Shown: positions 21,430-33,543, numbered from the stretch's first letter. The stretch is DNA of 64,000 bases from Gordius sp. MW1 (GCA_964036665.1 OZ038530.1:8260501-8324500); one strand, 5' to 3'. Numbers and translations: made by a program. Notes: generated by a model from the sequence alone, not told the origin.

Positions 21430-22255
21430 TATTTCGGCAAATTCTTCTAATTCTAAATCATCAAACACTTTATTTATCCTTTTTATTTCTGCAAGCTCGA
21501 GAGAAATGACAAACTTTTTTACAATTGAAACATGCTACCATAGTCGCTGTACATTTATTACGAGCATGTGATCTCCCACATCGATAACATCTTGAAGAAC
21601 TATTAGCCTCCTGGTGCTCTCTATTAATACTTTTAACATTACGACTATCTTTGATTTTATTAATATTCGCGGTGTTAACTTCGTTTTCCGCTCTTTCCCA
21701 TGCCAACGCCATATCCAAAATTTGTTTAAACGTAAGGCATCTACCATCATGTTCATGATCCATCATACTTGGATATTTACTTCGAATTTCAACTTCCAAT
21801 CTTGGATAACGAATTCCAGCTATAAATTGGTCACGCAGACGTTCTTCGACATCTTTTTAAATTTTGCTAGCTGAGCCGTTTCTTTCAAACGTTTTGTAAA
21901 TTCCACAACAGTCTCTCCTTTAGCTCTTATAATCCGAATGAAATCGAGTCTTGACGCTTTGACAAGTTTCCAAAATTTCATCAAAACTGGCCTCTAAGAT
22001 ATTTTTTGGAAATAAAATTTTTTGACTTGAATAACGTTGGCGATTCCAAAGTATGCTAAGAATAATTTTTTTAAAATACGCTTCAGTTCTTCCCCCTCGG
22101 CATGAATTCCTTTAGCCAACAATGTATACTTTACATTGTCGAAATATTCTTCCACTGGAATCTCCGGAGCGAATGGTTGTAGAACGATTTTTCATATATC
22201 GACTACGTTGTCAGTATCAGTTCCATTTTTTATAGCATCATTCATCCTTGAATAA
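21430..22255 (-). pseudogene. gag of element B
   Basis: Open part 21470-21799 encodes a Gag end with two zinc knuckles: CYRCGRSHARNKC and CFNCKKVCHFSRAC. Upstream, in broken frames toward 22250, are capsid-like fragments (RLRDQFIAGIRY-type at about 21840-21800). Frameshifts and stops are present. Confidence 0.8.
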
Positions 22256-22273
22256 TAAGTTTCTCGTCGCCAA

Positions 22274-22409
22274 TGTTACGTGTCAACGCGATTCGTTTAT
22301 TAGATAAAGAATGAAGGCAATTCCAGAATATTTAAATCATATATGGTTGTTGATAAAACACGAACGATAATTACAATTCGATGTTACAAACATAAAATAG
22401 TTCATAACA
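22274..22409 (-). repeat. 5' LTR of element B
   Basis: On the minus strand TGTTATGAACTATTTTATG to GACACGTAACA, 136 bp, ending next to the primer-site-like TTGGCGACGAGAAAC. Confidence 0.88.
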
Positions 22410-22414
22410 ATCGC

Positions 22415-23168
22415 GACTTGTATAATATGTTTGCTACAAACACATATATCAATAGAGTTTGCTTAAAATATAAGGTAGTGAATAAAAACAAAGAAGAGTT
22501 GTTTTTGCTAAGCACTAAGAGCTATTTCTATTGATTGAGAAATAGTATATAAAATGCATGCGAATAGATGGCGTTATATATTAAGGGTAAGGTAAACATT
22601 CAATAATATTTAAAAATATTTACACTCTACAAGGCAAAAAATAAATACATACGCGTCCAAGAAGATTAATAGTTTAAATTGCAATTAATTATACAAGGTA
22701 TAATATTAATACCAATAGTCAACTAATAAATCTTTTGTGATATTAATCTGGAGGAGTTTAAAAAAATTTAGAAATTCAGAAATTAGTTTTTTGTTTTTTC
22801 AAGTTTTTATAGGTGTAAAGATGGGAAAAACATTTGCCCCTTTTAAAGGTACAGGCTTCCAAAGCAATTTGATTTTGGCTAGATATGGGGGCGGGAGTAA
22901 AGGCGAAGAAGAAAGGGGGAAATTGATGTGTTAGTAAACATTGCGTATGTAGTATGTAATCTAATGTTCTCCGTTTTTCAGACATAGCGAGACGAATTTT
23001 GATAAAAAGAAACAGAGGAAATCTCATGCGAGGTTTCCCCTGGGGATGGTTATGCAATTGTTTCGCCATCTCCATTTTATTTTATTTTATATACACCATA
23101 AGAAAGTTACATCTACGGATACATAAGTGAAAGACAAAATTTATATGTATAAGCAAAATCTTGGTAAG
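22415..23168. other. Spacer between LTR elements B and C
   Basis: AT-rich, no recognisable gene. Open frames on either strand (22343-22534, 22737-22934, 22776-23075) show no known domain and no splice support. Confidence 0.45.
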
Positions 23169-23173
23169 GTATC

Positions 23174-23353
23174 TGTAGAGAGGTAATTGGAGTGCGAAGT
23201 GCCTCCGGGGATATGTTATTTACCGATGTGTTGTCAATCAAATTACCGTTAATTGGTTGTAACTTATATATTAGTTTGGTATACACGATTTAGTTACTTT
23301 CTATTTTGGTATCCCTTCGTAACGTGTATTAAATAATATCCCCAGCTTTAACA
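23174..23353 (+). repeat. 5' LTR of element C
   Basis: TGTAGAGAGGTAATTGG to CAGCTTTAACA, 180 bp. It differs from the 3' LTR at a small number of positions. Confidence 0.9.
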
Positions 23354-23383
23354 GTGGCGACGTGAGCAGAAACCTACGCGGAG

Positions 23384-24010
23384 ATGCAGAAGTATAAAAT
23401 ATCGGAGAACATTGACGCTTTAATAACACAATTTGAGCTATTCCTAAGGAGCAATAAGCCTGAGACAGACGAGCTAAAAGCGGCTCTGCTATTAACCAGC
23501 CTCGAGGGGGAGGCATTCCAATTAATATTAGAGGACTAAAGACTTCAAAATTTGTAAGGAATTACATATGAAGATGCTAAAAATCGCCTAAGAAAATTGT
23601 TCCAGAGGAATTCATGCGCGAGGCAAAGAAATATCTCAAAGGTTCGACAAGGCCAGGGAAGGACGATAGACGCGTACGCAAATAGACTCAAGGCTGGAGC
23701 TAACAGCTGCAACTTCGGGAACGAAGAATTGCAGAACAGAATTGTTGACCAATTCATTATAGGATTACGAGATAGAGGCTTACAGGCAAGGTTGTTGGCT
23801 GAAAATGGCAATAAATGGAACCGCCTACGAGAGCTGGCGGTAACGGCCGAGACGATAAAGGGGGGGGGGGCTAAGCACCTTGCAGGACGGGTCCGAAGAG
23901 GCGTGGAGCGTAGTGGCGAGACGAGAAGCGTGGCCTGGGCTGGTCCGGATTCCCAGCTTAAACCATGCTTTAGATGTGTTAACAGTAGATATATATATTA
24001 ATAACGAATT
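23384..24010 (+). pseudogene. gag of element C
   Basis: The first ATG after the primer site (23384) opens QKYKISENIDALITQFELF, a Gag N-terminus, stopping near 23537. It continues in another frame (23597-24001) with RQGQGRTIDAYANRLK, LQNRIVDQFIIGLRD and LRELAVTAETIK, typical of Ty3 Gag. A G-run at 23861 shifts the frame, and only a remnant CFRC of the zinc knuckle is seen near 23966. Confidence 0.8.
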
Positions 24011-24089
24011 GTTTCATCGAAAATACCGGCGCGAAGATGGACGAAGGAGATCCCACGCAACAAGGAGCCCGTCCCGACGGTGTACGCGT

Positions 24090-26940
24090 ACGGCCACGAG
24101 GAAATAACGATCGTAGCCAAGGTGCAAGCCGATGTCCGAATGGGTAACACGAGAAAACAGCTGTCGTTATTGTTAGCAAACGTAGCTGGGCCGCCGTTGT
24201 GCGGGATTGATTGGATCCAAGAATTCGAGCCTGAAATTGGGCGATGAATTCGTTGGAACTCGAGAGCTGCGGCCGAACGGTTCGCCGGCAATTACATGGA
24301 AAGACCGAAGGATACCAAGTCCGCTATCCGGCACGTGATGAAGCAATGGGATGGCCAGCTAAACGAATTCCCAAAAGCAGTCAAAGGGTAATAACGGTGG
24401 AAGTACCGTTAAAAAAGGGCATAGATCCCGTTTTGATCCCCGCTCGAAGAGTGCCGATGGCGTGGAAGAAAGAAGTAAAAGAAGAGCTGAATAAATGGGT
24501 CAGAGACGGGGTGATAGAAACAATCAATTTCTCAAGATGAGCCAGCCCAGTGGTACCCGTAAAAAAAAGCGATGGGAGCCTACGATTATGCATAGATTAC
24601 CGGTTTACGATAAATAAAAACGTACAAGGTTTGTTGTACCCCTTACCCAAAATCGACGATTTGTTATATAAACTCGATAACGCGTGTTGTTTTACTAAGC
24701 TGGATCTAACTAAAGCGTACCTACAGCTTGAATTAGGTCCAGAGACGAGCCAACGATTCACTATCTCCACGCACAAGGGCTTGTTTAAAGTGAATCGGAT
24801 GCCTTTTGGCTTAAATTGTGCCGCGGCTATTTTCCAAAAAACTATGGATTAAATATTAGGAGGCATGGAGGGGGTAGCGGTATATATCGACGATATATTA
24901 ATTGTAGGGGAAACGGAAGAAATCCACAACGAACGGTTACTCAAAGTACTAGAAACGTTACAAAAATGGGGGTTCGTGCTAAACATTTCCAAGAGCATCT
25001 TGTGGGCTAAGGAAGTAACATTTTTGGGATACGTAATAAGTAACATGGGGATTCAAATCAACGACAATAAAGCCGAATTAGTCAAGCAGGAAATTTAACG
25101 AACAAAAATGAAATAAAATCGTTCCTTGGGTTAACAGCATATTTTTCGAAGTTCATTAAGGACTACGCCTATATCGTGCACCCGATTCAAAAACTCATGA
25201 AAAAAACGTGACGTACCACTGGGTGGAGAACAACAAGGCGCATTTGAAGCAATCAAATCCGCGCTTACGAAAGCCCCCGTACTGGCATACTTTAATGGAG
25301 ATTGGGAGACTGGCCTGGTGGTAGACGCTTCTGGTACAGGGTTAGGGGCCATCTTACAGCAACGTGCACCAGGGGAGAATTGGAGAGTGGTGGCCTATGC
25401 TTCAAGAGCGTTAAATCATAGCGAAAGCCGGTATTCGACGATCGAACGAAAGGCCCTTGCGGTGGTTTATAAGCTAAAAAAGTTCAATGAATATATACAA
25501 GGACGAAGTTACTATTATGACGGATCATAGACCCCTAGTATATATATTTGATCAGAGCAAAAGGGGCAAGGAACAATGGTCACCACGTCTAACTAGGTGG
25601 GCGCTCATGGTATCAGGCTACACGACCAAGTTTGAGTACAAAAAGGGATCCGAAAACGCGGCAGATTTCTTGTCCAGAAAACCGAACGAAAACGCGTATC
25701 AGGTTAGCGAGGAATGCCAGAAAACTCGACAAATCCATTTATATCATTGGACGTAGTAAAACAACACACCTTGGTTGATCCCGGGCTAAGTTAAAAGAGT
25801 GGATGAGATGTAAACAAAACACAATGGTTACTTATGGTCTAAAACTCTCCTACGACAAAACACCTGCCAAAGTTACAAAAAACATAATATTTTACAAAGG
25901 GCGACGAATATTAATCCCGTCTTAGTTAAGAGGAGCGATCCCCCAAAGACTACATAGGGGCCACGTGGGTATCAAGCGATTGCAAGAAGTGGCGCGGCAG
26001 TATATATGGTGGCCTACTCTCGACGATGACTAATTGAGCGTAGCGAAAGGGTGCCGGAATGCAATTACACTGCCACGGCGGCGAAGAAGGCACCGTTGAT
26101 AGAGTGTCAACCTAGCCATAGACCGTGGGTTCAAGTACATATCGATATCATGGGTCCTCTTTCATACCTGGTGATGGTGGACAATAGCTCGAAATGTATA
26201 GAGGTGTTTAAATAAAAGACACCACATCGACCACCATTATTTAAAAACTCTCCGAAACGTTTGCTAGATTTGGAAATCCACCATGGTTACTATCAGATAA
26301 CGGCCCGCAATTCAAAGGGCAGGAATTACAGAAGTTTTGCAAAAACAGCGATGGACAGCTCCTTACCATCCTGCGTCTAACGGTCTGGCAGAAAAATATA
26401 TACGATTAATTAAGGAAGCCATTATTAGAAACGAGTCGGAAGTAGGGCTAAGTAGATTTTTGGAAAACCACAGATCTACTAAACACCCCACAATCAATAA
26501 AAGCCCAGCAGAGGTGATGCTAAAAAGGCCTATGCGAACCGAATGAGAGGTATTGAAGGAAACCATACCACAACAATGGTTAGAGACCGGGGACGCGGAT
26601 GTTCAACGTAGGAGACTTGGTTTGGGTACGCATGTTTTTGGGACCAAGCAAATGGGTAGAAGGCACGATAAAAGCCGAGACGTTAGTCGTTCCTACGATG
26701 TATGGGCACAGGGAAGAAAGCACCACCCACACGTGGATCATGTAAGGAAACGGAAAATCCTGGAATTGGACCACACTAGGACAAGAGAATGGGTGGCCGC
26801 TAAGGATATCATCAGAAAGGGAACAAATGCAAAACCGGGGAACAAGTGCTACAAGGAAATAAATTCAAAACCAGTCAGGAACGCCTAGAGAAGAATCTAA
26901 ATACCCACAGCGTAGTCGGAAACCGCCAGCATTCCTTAAG
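24090..26940 (+). pseudogene. pol of element C: protease remnant, RT, RNase H, integrase
   Basis: A protease C-terminus (LLANVAGPPLCGIDWIQEF) lies near 24165-24230. RT: ARRVPMAWKKEVKEELNKW, SDGSLRLCIDYR, FTKLDLTKAYLQLEL, MPFGLNCAAAIFQKTMD, then YIDDILIVGETEE, so the YIDD box is intact. RNase H: VDASGTGLGAIL, YSTIERKALAVVYKLKKF, TDHRPLVY. Integrase: HVDIMGPLSYLVMVD-like zone (about 26130-26185), DNGPQFKGQE (about 26297) and YHPASNGLAEKYIRLIKE (about 26352-26410). Stops at 24538, 24850, 25096 and 25528 and several frameshifts break it. Confidence 0.88.
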
Positions 26941-26966
26941 GATTTAGTCTGTGAAAAGGGGGGAAC

Positions 26967-27145
26967 TGTAGAGAGGTAATTGGAGTGCGAAGTGCCTCCG
27001 GGAATACGTTATTTACGATGTGTTGTCAATCAAATTACCGTTAATTGGTTGTAACTTATATATTCGTTTTATATACACGATTTAGTTACTTTCTATTTTT
27101 GTATCCCTTCGTAACGTGTATTAAATAATATTCCCAGCCTTAACA
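26967..27145 (+). repeat. 3' LTR of element C
   Basis: TGTAGAGAGGTAATTGG to CAGCCTTAACA, 179 bp, abutting GTATC. Confidence 0.9.
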
Positions 27146-27379
27146 GTATCTGTGTAGTGGGACGTGACAAAACCCGAAATTATTAAGTTAAAAAAGGGGG
27201 GGTGTAATTATACTTTCATTTTTAGACTATTTTACGTTTTGTGCAACAATGACTGATTGTTTTTCTAAGTCGCTTAAATTGTCGGGGTTTCGTCAGGTAC
27301 TGGAGTATTTAGGGAGTGTTGAGAGATGAGGTCCCACATGTCACCTTTGAAGTTCTCTCTGGAGGGGAGGTCCGCCATG

Positions 27380-28537
27380 TTTTAATTAATGGGGTTCCAA
27401 GTCAAGCCGTTTTTTGTGCCCATCACTGCTGAGAAGCCGATAGTGAAAAGGATTTCGTGAGAGCTCCTTCAAGGTGTGGAGCGTGAGCAGAAGGTGTTGG
27501 AGTCTGTGTGTATGTTGGGTATTGCGTTTGGATATTCTACTTTGACTCTGAGGTATGCAAAGGGGATGGCTAATAACTAAGTTGATTGTTGGAATATAAT
27601 TTTGACATTTGAAAAGGGAGAGGGCGTCCGTTATTTGCACCGACATGAATTGTGCCTTAAAATATTTCGATGAGTTTTTCCGAAGCATCACCTTATGCGG
27701 AATGGTTGTAAGTGAGGCCATGGGGACTTCTTCCCCCAGAGATGACCTGAGCGCTTTCAGTTTTAGTAAGAGTAGTTGAGAGTTGAAAAGGATTTCATGG
27801 TTGGCCAAAAAGATATTATATAGGGGAGGGGAGTTTGGTCCATCCAATAATCATATAAGTGTAGTGGGTTAGGATTCCTAAGCAGATTTGGGAGACTAAC
27901 GGATGTGTGCAATCATTAGAGAGAATATAATGTTGAAGGATCTTAACTGCAGCGTCCATCTTTTTAAGGAATTTATTATTGATTGAAAGCTTGGAGTTGT
28001 TTAGGGCTACATGGATTCCTAAATAGTTAAGTTCTTTAGAAGGGTGTAATATTGATTTAAGGGGTTTTATGGAAAGGTTCCGTGTTCTGTACGTCTTGTT
28101 TATTGTCACCTTATATTAAAATATCGTCAAACGTTATAATGGCGCTTTTTAATTTATTTTTTGCACAAATCAGGCATAATCTGCTGAAGTACGAAGGGCT
28201 AAATGAGGCTCCCATCGGGAGGACTTTGTAAGAGTACTTTCGTTTCCTTAACTGAAGCAGAAGATGGAGAAGAATGCGCATTTCATATCTTTTTCGTGGC
28301 GTAATGTACTTCCGCTTAAGATCGAGCGATCATAGGGAAGGTTTTGAGGGAAAAGGAATAATCTATAAATTTTTTGCTGATAATGGAAATGTCAGCAATT
28401 AATCTGTGTGAACCATCATTTTTAGGTATAAAATACTTTGGTGCAGGAATGGTACCCGAATCTTTGAAAACAATGATAGAATCAATCATTTGTTTCGCCA
28501 AGGGTTGATGATGTAAATAATGCAAATTAAAATACAC
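27380..28537 (-). pseudogene. Reverse transcriptase remnant, family uncertain
   Basis: On the minus strand KYFIPKNDGSHRLIADISII (about 28425-28366) matches the first RT block. After a gap, ITFDDILI (about 28137-28114) resembles the catalytic box. NYLGIHVALNNSKLSINNKF (about 28034) and a helical C-terminal region follow to 27386. Stops and frameshifts separate the parts. No LTR, target duplication or poly-A tail is found, so clade (non-LTR or tyrosine-recombinase type) is left open. Confidence 0.6.
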
Positions 28538-28563
28538 AATAATTACTAAAATCTTATGGTCAT

Positions 28564-28708
28564 AAAAAGCCGAGATCTCGCTAAAAAATCTCAGGTCGTC
28601 TCATCTTGTCTCGACATCGAAATTTGCGTCTCCGCGGGTCAGTATTTCAAATTCTCGTCTGGGACAAGACGAGACCGAGAATTTTCTCGGTTTTTCCGCA
28701 TCACTAAA
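28564..28708. repeat. GAGACGAGAC-type short element, copy 1
   Basis: Bounded by AAAAGCCGAGATCTCG on one side and CTCGGTTTTTCCGCATCACT on the other, filled with GTCTCGTCTCG-like words. Copies 2 and 3 are at 37459-37610 and 46264-46386 in the opposite sense. Probably non-autonomous. Confidence 0.6.
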
Positions 28709-29038
28709 TGATTGTATCTCAATATTTTATATTCGTGTTGCGTGTTAAGAGCTAACAGATTCGATTTCTGGGGCCTCATGATTAAGCCTCCTTAGGGTGA
28801 TTTAGAAGTAAGACAAATCTTACAAGTTTGCAAAAAAATTTTGAAATAAACTCTTCAAAATAAAGATATTTAAGGGGGAATATGTAAGATCAAATAATCA
28901 AAAGGGTATGAACGTTTTGTTTAATATTAAGATAAATTTTTAGGGACATAAGGGACAGCCTTGCTTACTTATAATGTTATGTATTAGTGGTCTGAGAGAC
29001 AATTCAAATGTTTTAAGAGCATAAAAATGACCCTTATA

Positions 29039-29204
29039 TATGGGTGTAACCAGGGGATGGCATGGAAAGGCGGCTGCGCCCCTCTAAATCCAAAAAATCT
29101 TACAGATTTTTATCAAATTATGACTAGTAATATAAAAATTGTTATTTTCCCCCTCCTTAAATTATTATTGCTTTCCTTTAATTTCAATCCTGAATACGCC
29201 CATG
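29039..29204. mobile_element. hAT-like G-tract MITE with perfect 8-bp TSD
   Basis: Ends TATGGGTGTAACCAGG and, reversed, CATGGGCGTATTCAGG. CCCTTATA flanks both sides (29031-29038 and 29205-29212). 166 bp, non-coding, same family as 12370 and 33620. It lies about 170 bp upstream of the DAP start codon. Confidence 0.82.
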
Positions 29205-29375
29205 CCCTTATACATATTTATAATTTTATTGACTCTTTTTATTTCCGATTTTCCTTGTTTCTCATTTTTCTAAGTCAACAATTAAGGGCAGGTACATTTG
29301 GTTAGCCAATTATTTTTGATAAAACCATTAGTTAATATTTTATTTAGAATTTGCTTTACTACCTTAAATACTATT

Positions 29376-29804
29376 ATGGCTGATAATGATCATTCAGAAG
29401 CCCCAGAGTTAAAAGGTGGACATTTGCCAGCAGGTAATATATTTTCATTAATAATCAAATTTCTTTAGTCAAAGTTGGTGGTATGCGTATTTCACAGCAT
29501 TTACCTCCCGTTGCTCACGTTGAAAAGGAGAAGGAAGAGGAAAAAGAAGATAAAATGTAACAATTTTAATTGTATTTATACTTTTTTATAGAGCAAACAA
29601 GAATGAGAATGTTAATATATCTGGGTACATTTCAAAGGTATAAACAATATTGCTATTTTATAACTCTCTTGTCAGGGCAATGCTGATTTTACAACAGAAG
29701 CTGTTAAAAGTTTTCATGATAAACCACCCCAGCCAACAAAAGATGCACCTAGACCATCTAACTATTTTGCTAATAATTTTGCAATTCAGCAACCAAGAAA
29801 ATGA
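29376..29804 (+). CDS. DAP: Death-associated protein 1 (DAP) homologue
   Basis: Four exons, 29376-29433, 29469-29556, 29592-29637 and 29676-29804, splice with consistent phases into 106 residues. DAP is a small, proline-rich, largely disordered protein known in mammals as a substrate of mTOR and a brake on autophagy. Family marks are present: LKGGHLPAVKVGGMRI near the N-terminus, the acidic EKEKEEEKED stretch, SGYISKGNADF and the invariant end IQQPRK. Human DAP has 102 residues, so this is full length. The three introns are only 35, 35 and 38 nt. AATAAA overlaps the stop (29804) and another lies at 29946. Confidence 0.92.
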
Positions 29805-29809
29805 ATAAA

Positions 29810-31905
29810 TTATTTGTTAAATTAATGTTAATTTAAATCATTGGTTCATAGTCATCTTATTGTTATTTATAATTTTAATCTTAATATTTATATTATTAAA
29901 CAAAAAATAAGTGATATTATTATTTTTAAATTATAATTTAATTTCAATAAAATATATTATGTTATTTAATTCACATCTGATATTGAATTTTTTATTTTCT
30001 TTATATAATTTTCAAAAACTATTGCAAATTTTTTTATTAATTTAATCTTATACATGTAAATTAATAATAACAATCATGACAAAACCTTATAAAAGGCCTT
30101 GACACTCATTGGATGCATAACAAAAAAGGTTAAATTTTGCAATTCTAATTAGGTATATAGAATATACAGCATTTATCAATTTCTTAATTATAATTTAAGG
30201 CCTAACCAAGTATATTCTTGAAAAATATATAAAAATGGGTATAAGGGCACCTTTTTTTAAAAACAGATAATTTTAATCGTTAGTTTTTGTCCTATTTTAT
30301 AAGTGTAATATCTATACTTTTAGTAAACATCATTTGCAATATTTTGAACCAATCTTTCATTAAATTAAGGTGAAATTACATTATAAAATTTTTTTAATTC
30401 ATAAGGTTACTAATGTAATTTTTTTATATCTCATTTTCTCACTCTATTACACATATATATATCTCTAAGTAAAGTTTTAAAAAACAAGGAATATAATCAC
30501 AGAAAGATCTTTTAACATACTATCCAAGACCAAAATAAAATATTTAAGCCTGAACAAATTATGTAACTAAATGGAGAAAAAATAGATAAATGATTTCTTT
30601 GGTAAATGAGTTTGTAACATAATATAAAAGACAGTATAGTTTAATAATTTCCTGATATAATAAATTCATAGACTAGATAGACTGCTCTTGCCATATGTTG
30701 CATATGGTTAATTGTGTGCCAAATTTTCCTCTATTTTGAAGAGAACAATTGGTGTATTTAACCATGTAATTTTGCCCTATAACAATAAATTAAAATGAAC
30801 GTCAATAAATTGATATTATACAAAATAGCAATTAATATTGATGGCGCTATATTATTAAACAAACTTTAATTGCATTTTTACATTTAATTTGCGAAAATTA
30901 CGAATTTCTACATGATCACCACTTTCAAAATGATGGAAAAAAGGGTACACATTTTGCGTTGATGAGCAGTCTATGAATAAATCATATTTTCATATATACA
31001 TTTTTGCAAATTAAATAAATCATTGCTTATTCATGACTAAAATGTAATTTACATGAGAGACCAGCAAAGTCCAGCCCTGGTCAACAGTTTTAAATTTAGA
31101 CTTTCAAATGGGGTCAGGCAAGCATTATAAAAAAATTTGGACAAAGGTTTAATGAGATTTAAAAAAAAATATGTTATTTTGTTTTGGTGTTAGTCACTTT
31201 TTGATTGTGTAATATTTATTAATCATAGTTTTATCCAAAAAGAATCCTGAATAAATTTAATAAAACCAAAGTAATGACTAAAATAGAAATTTTTGGGGAG
31301 GGCAGCTCAAATAATTTGGGCATGACCTGGTGGACACTTCAAGGGGTTTGGGCAGCTCCAGGTGGTCATTTTAGTTTAAAAATCAGACTGGGCTGGGTTT
31401 GGGCTGAAAAATATAATAAATCTGACTTATTATCTTACAAATAAAGGCTAAAACAAAATAAATATTTAAGGTATTAATTTATATAACCAAATCTCTAAAA
31501 ACACATAGCAATAAAAACTATTAAAAAGCTTTAGTAAATATATTTAAGGTATTAATTTATATAACCAAATCTCTAAAAACAGATAACAATAAAAACTATT
31601 AAAAAACTTTAGTAAATATTGCAAACAATTGTTACTTATTAGATGCAACAAATTATTTTTATTTAGAGGCAATGATTAAAAAAACTTACAGTAGAAATAT
31701 GAGATAAAACCATCATACACACCAGCCAAAACAAAATTAACAAGACACAATGTTTTATCATTTATTTATAAAAATTACAGGATTTTATATACTAATAATG
31801 ATGCAACAATGATTTGCATGGACGCATATAACAAAATAAATAAGTTATGAGCTAAAAATTTATATATTGCCATAAAGAATACCGCTTTAAAAATATAATG
31901 ACATT
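29810..31905. other. Spacer between DAP and the membrane-protein gene
   Basis: Very AT-rich with no supported gene. It includes the presumed DAP 3' UTR (AATAAA at 29946-29951). A unit of about 80 bp (AAGGTATTAATTTATATAAC to AGTAAATAT) is duplicated in tandem at about 31468-31545 and 31546-31620. Confidence 0.5.
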
Positions 31906-31907
31906 TT

Positions 31908-33138
31908 TTATGAATGATTGCTAGATTGTGGCAGCTGCAAATTCTGAATAGATTTTAGTGTGTCCTTTTATAAAAATAAATATAATATATGTACTTATTT
32001 TTGATATTTCATATAAAATATATGCAACTAATTACATTTTTTGATTGATTCCACTTATGAGATGATAATAAAGAGATAAGGTTTCTATCTTTATGGTCAT
32101 TATCAATGACAGGTGCAAGTTTATCCTTAAATGAGTTAAGTATAGATTTCATACCCGATATTTCTGCTTTCAAACGACCCAAATCACTACCCATAAGTCC
32201 TAAGGACTAATACATTAGACATAGGATAAATTACAATTATAATACATTTAAATCTATTGATTTGTGTGACATGAACCAAATATAATTTAAATGTAATATA
32301 AGAAAATTTAATAGCAGAAGTCAAGACCAGTTCAAATTTAATGGGTGGTTGTACAAAGATTACTTAATTTGTATTTTATGGGTTAAAGCACTCAAATTAT
32401 CTATATTGTATAAATGTTTGACAACATTAACAAAAATCTAAAAATATTGAAATGCCATACAATTAGCAATTTGCTTAAAAAATCATATAAAGTGCTAAAT
32501 TATTGGTGAAATTTAATTAAGTTGCATAGCAATTAAAAGACAAAATACTTTTTCTAACAAATTTGGCCCCAATTCATCCTGATTGACATTTTTAAAATTA
32601 AGCGTTTTTGGTTTATCAATCTATATATAAGGTGAAAAAGTAAAAATAATATAATTTACTGTATATGAATTATTTAATATATGGTCTAAGCTGGATTTAA
32701 GATTTCTATTTCCTTCATTCAAAGCCATATTTTGATACTCAACTAATCAAATCAGGTCATGAAACTGATATATATTTACCATGTTTAAATCTTTCAGCCA
32801 AATTTCTAATTTCAAGTTTAGTTTCCATGTGCATTAGGATAATTGAAGCACTTAAAATTAATGAAAGGAACAATAAGAAAACCAAACATACGCTACATAT
32901 TTTAGAAAAGGTGCCCGAATTCCTTCAATAATAAATTAATGTAAAAAAATAAAAACTTTGTGATTTGTTCTCTAAAATCCAATTCATCTAACGAAGAGCC
33001 ACTATCCAACACATCTTTTTCAACATCCAACGTATCCATATTTTTAATGTTTGCATAACCTTTATTTTTTAGCAAAAAAGGCCGTTTAAACTTCATATTA
33101 TTGGATAATAAAGAATTTAACTCTTTGCGTTTTTTCAT
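31908..33138 (-). CDS. Unrecognised single-pass membrane protein with coiled-coil tail
   Basis: Six exons, 32957-33138, 32780-32892, 32660-32742, 32549-32620, 32036-32206 and 31908-31964, join in phases 2, 1, 0, 0, 0 to 226 codons including TAA. All introns are GT-AG, though the first donor (AAA|GTTTTT) is weak. The first 60 residues are cytosol-like, basic then acidic (DVEKDVLDSGSSLDELD). Residues 62-80 form one hydrophobic helix (VCLVFLLFLSLILSASIIL), with no cleavable signal, so a type II topology is likely. The rest is heptad-like (ETKLEIRNLAERF, LGRLKAEISGMKSILNSF). I do not recognise the family. Consistent phases over six exons are strong support for a real gene. Confidence 0.75.
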
Positions 33139-33540
33139 ATAAAAAAAGCAGGGTAATTACAAAAAGACCAAATTACTAAAAAAAACCTTGGAGAAAAAAT
33201 GAGGCATTGGCAATAAAATCGAATCTAGTCAGATACACAGAATCGATATTGTTTAGATATTTTTCGATCAACCTGATATATTAAACGTTACCCCCTCCAT
33301 CCTAGCAAAATTAATAAATATAAAGATGTTTGTGATTGTGTGGATAATTATAACTATATTGCGCATACGATCCATGCAAACGGAGCATATTTCCTTTAAA
33401 ACTAATGGCAGTTCTATAATATAATAAAAAATCGTTAATTCTTTACACCACCTGTATGCAAGCAAATCTATAAATCTTTATATATCCTGAGGCATTCAGC
33501 GCTTGGATAACTAGGCAGTTATATCATCTTGTAATGGTGA
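33139..33540. other. Upstream region of the membrane-protein gene
   Basis: AT-rich, no recognised element. The small open frame on the minus strand at 33268-33465 shows no family and is not supported. Confidence 0.4.
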
Positions 33541-33543
33541 CAA

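Larger units (their letters stand above)
19077..22414 (-). mobile_element. Ty3/gypsy-like LTR retrotransposon B carrying a captured hnRNP sequence
   Basis: Reading on the minus strand: 5' LTR 22274-22409, primer-site-like TTGGCGACGAGAAAC, gag, DTG protease, the first part of RT, a host hnRNP-derived segment, the last part of integrase, a purine tract (AAGCGGGGAGAGA) and 3' LTR 19082-19215. ATCGC flanks it at 19077-19081 and 22410-22414. The RT core, RNase H and most of integrase are missing, replaced by the host sequence, so it cannot be autonomous. Confidence 0.9.
23169..27150 (+). mobile_element. Ty3/gypsy-like LTR retrotransposon C
   Basis: LTRs 23174-23353 and 26967-27145 and a perfect 5-bp duplication GTATC (23169-23173, 27146-27150). 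GTGGCGACGTGAGCAG follows the 5' LTR as primer site and GTGAAAAGGGGGGAAC precedes the 3' LTR as polypurine tract. Gag, RT, RNase H and integrase are present in order but are cut into many frames. Confidence 0.92.
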
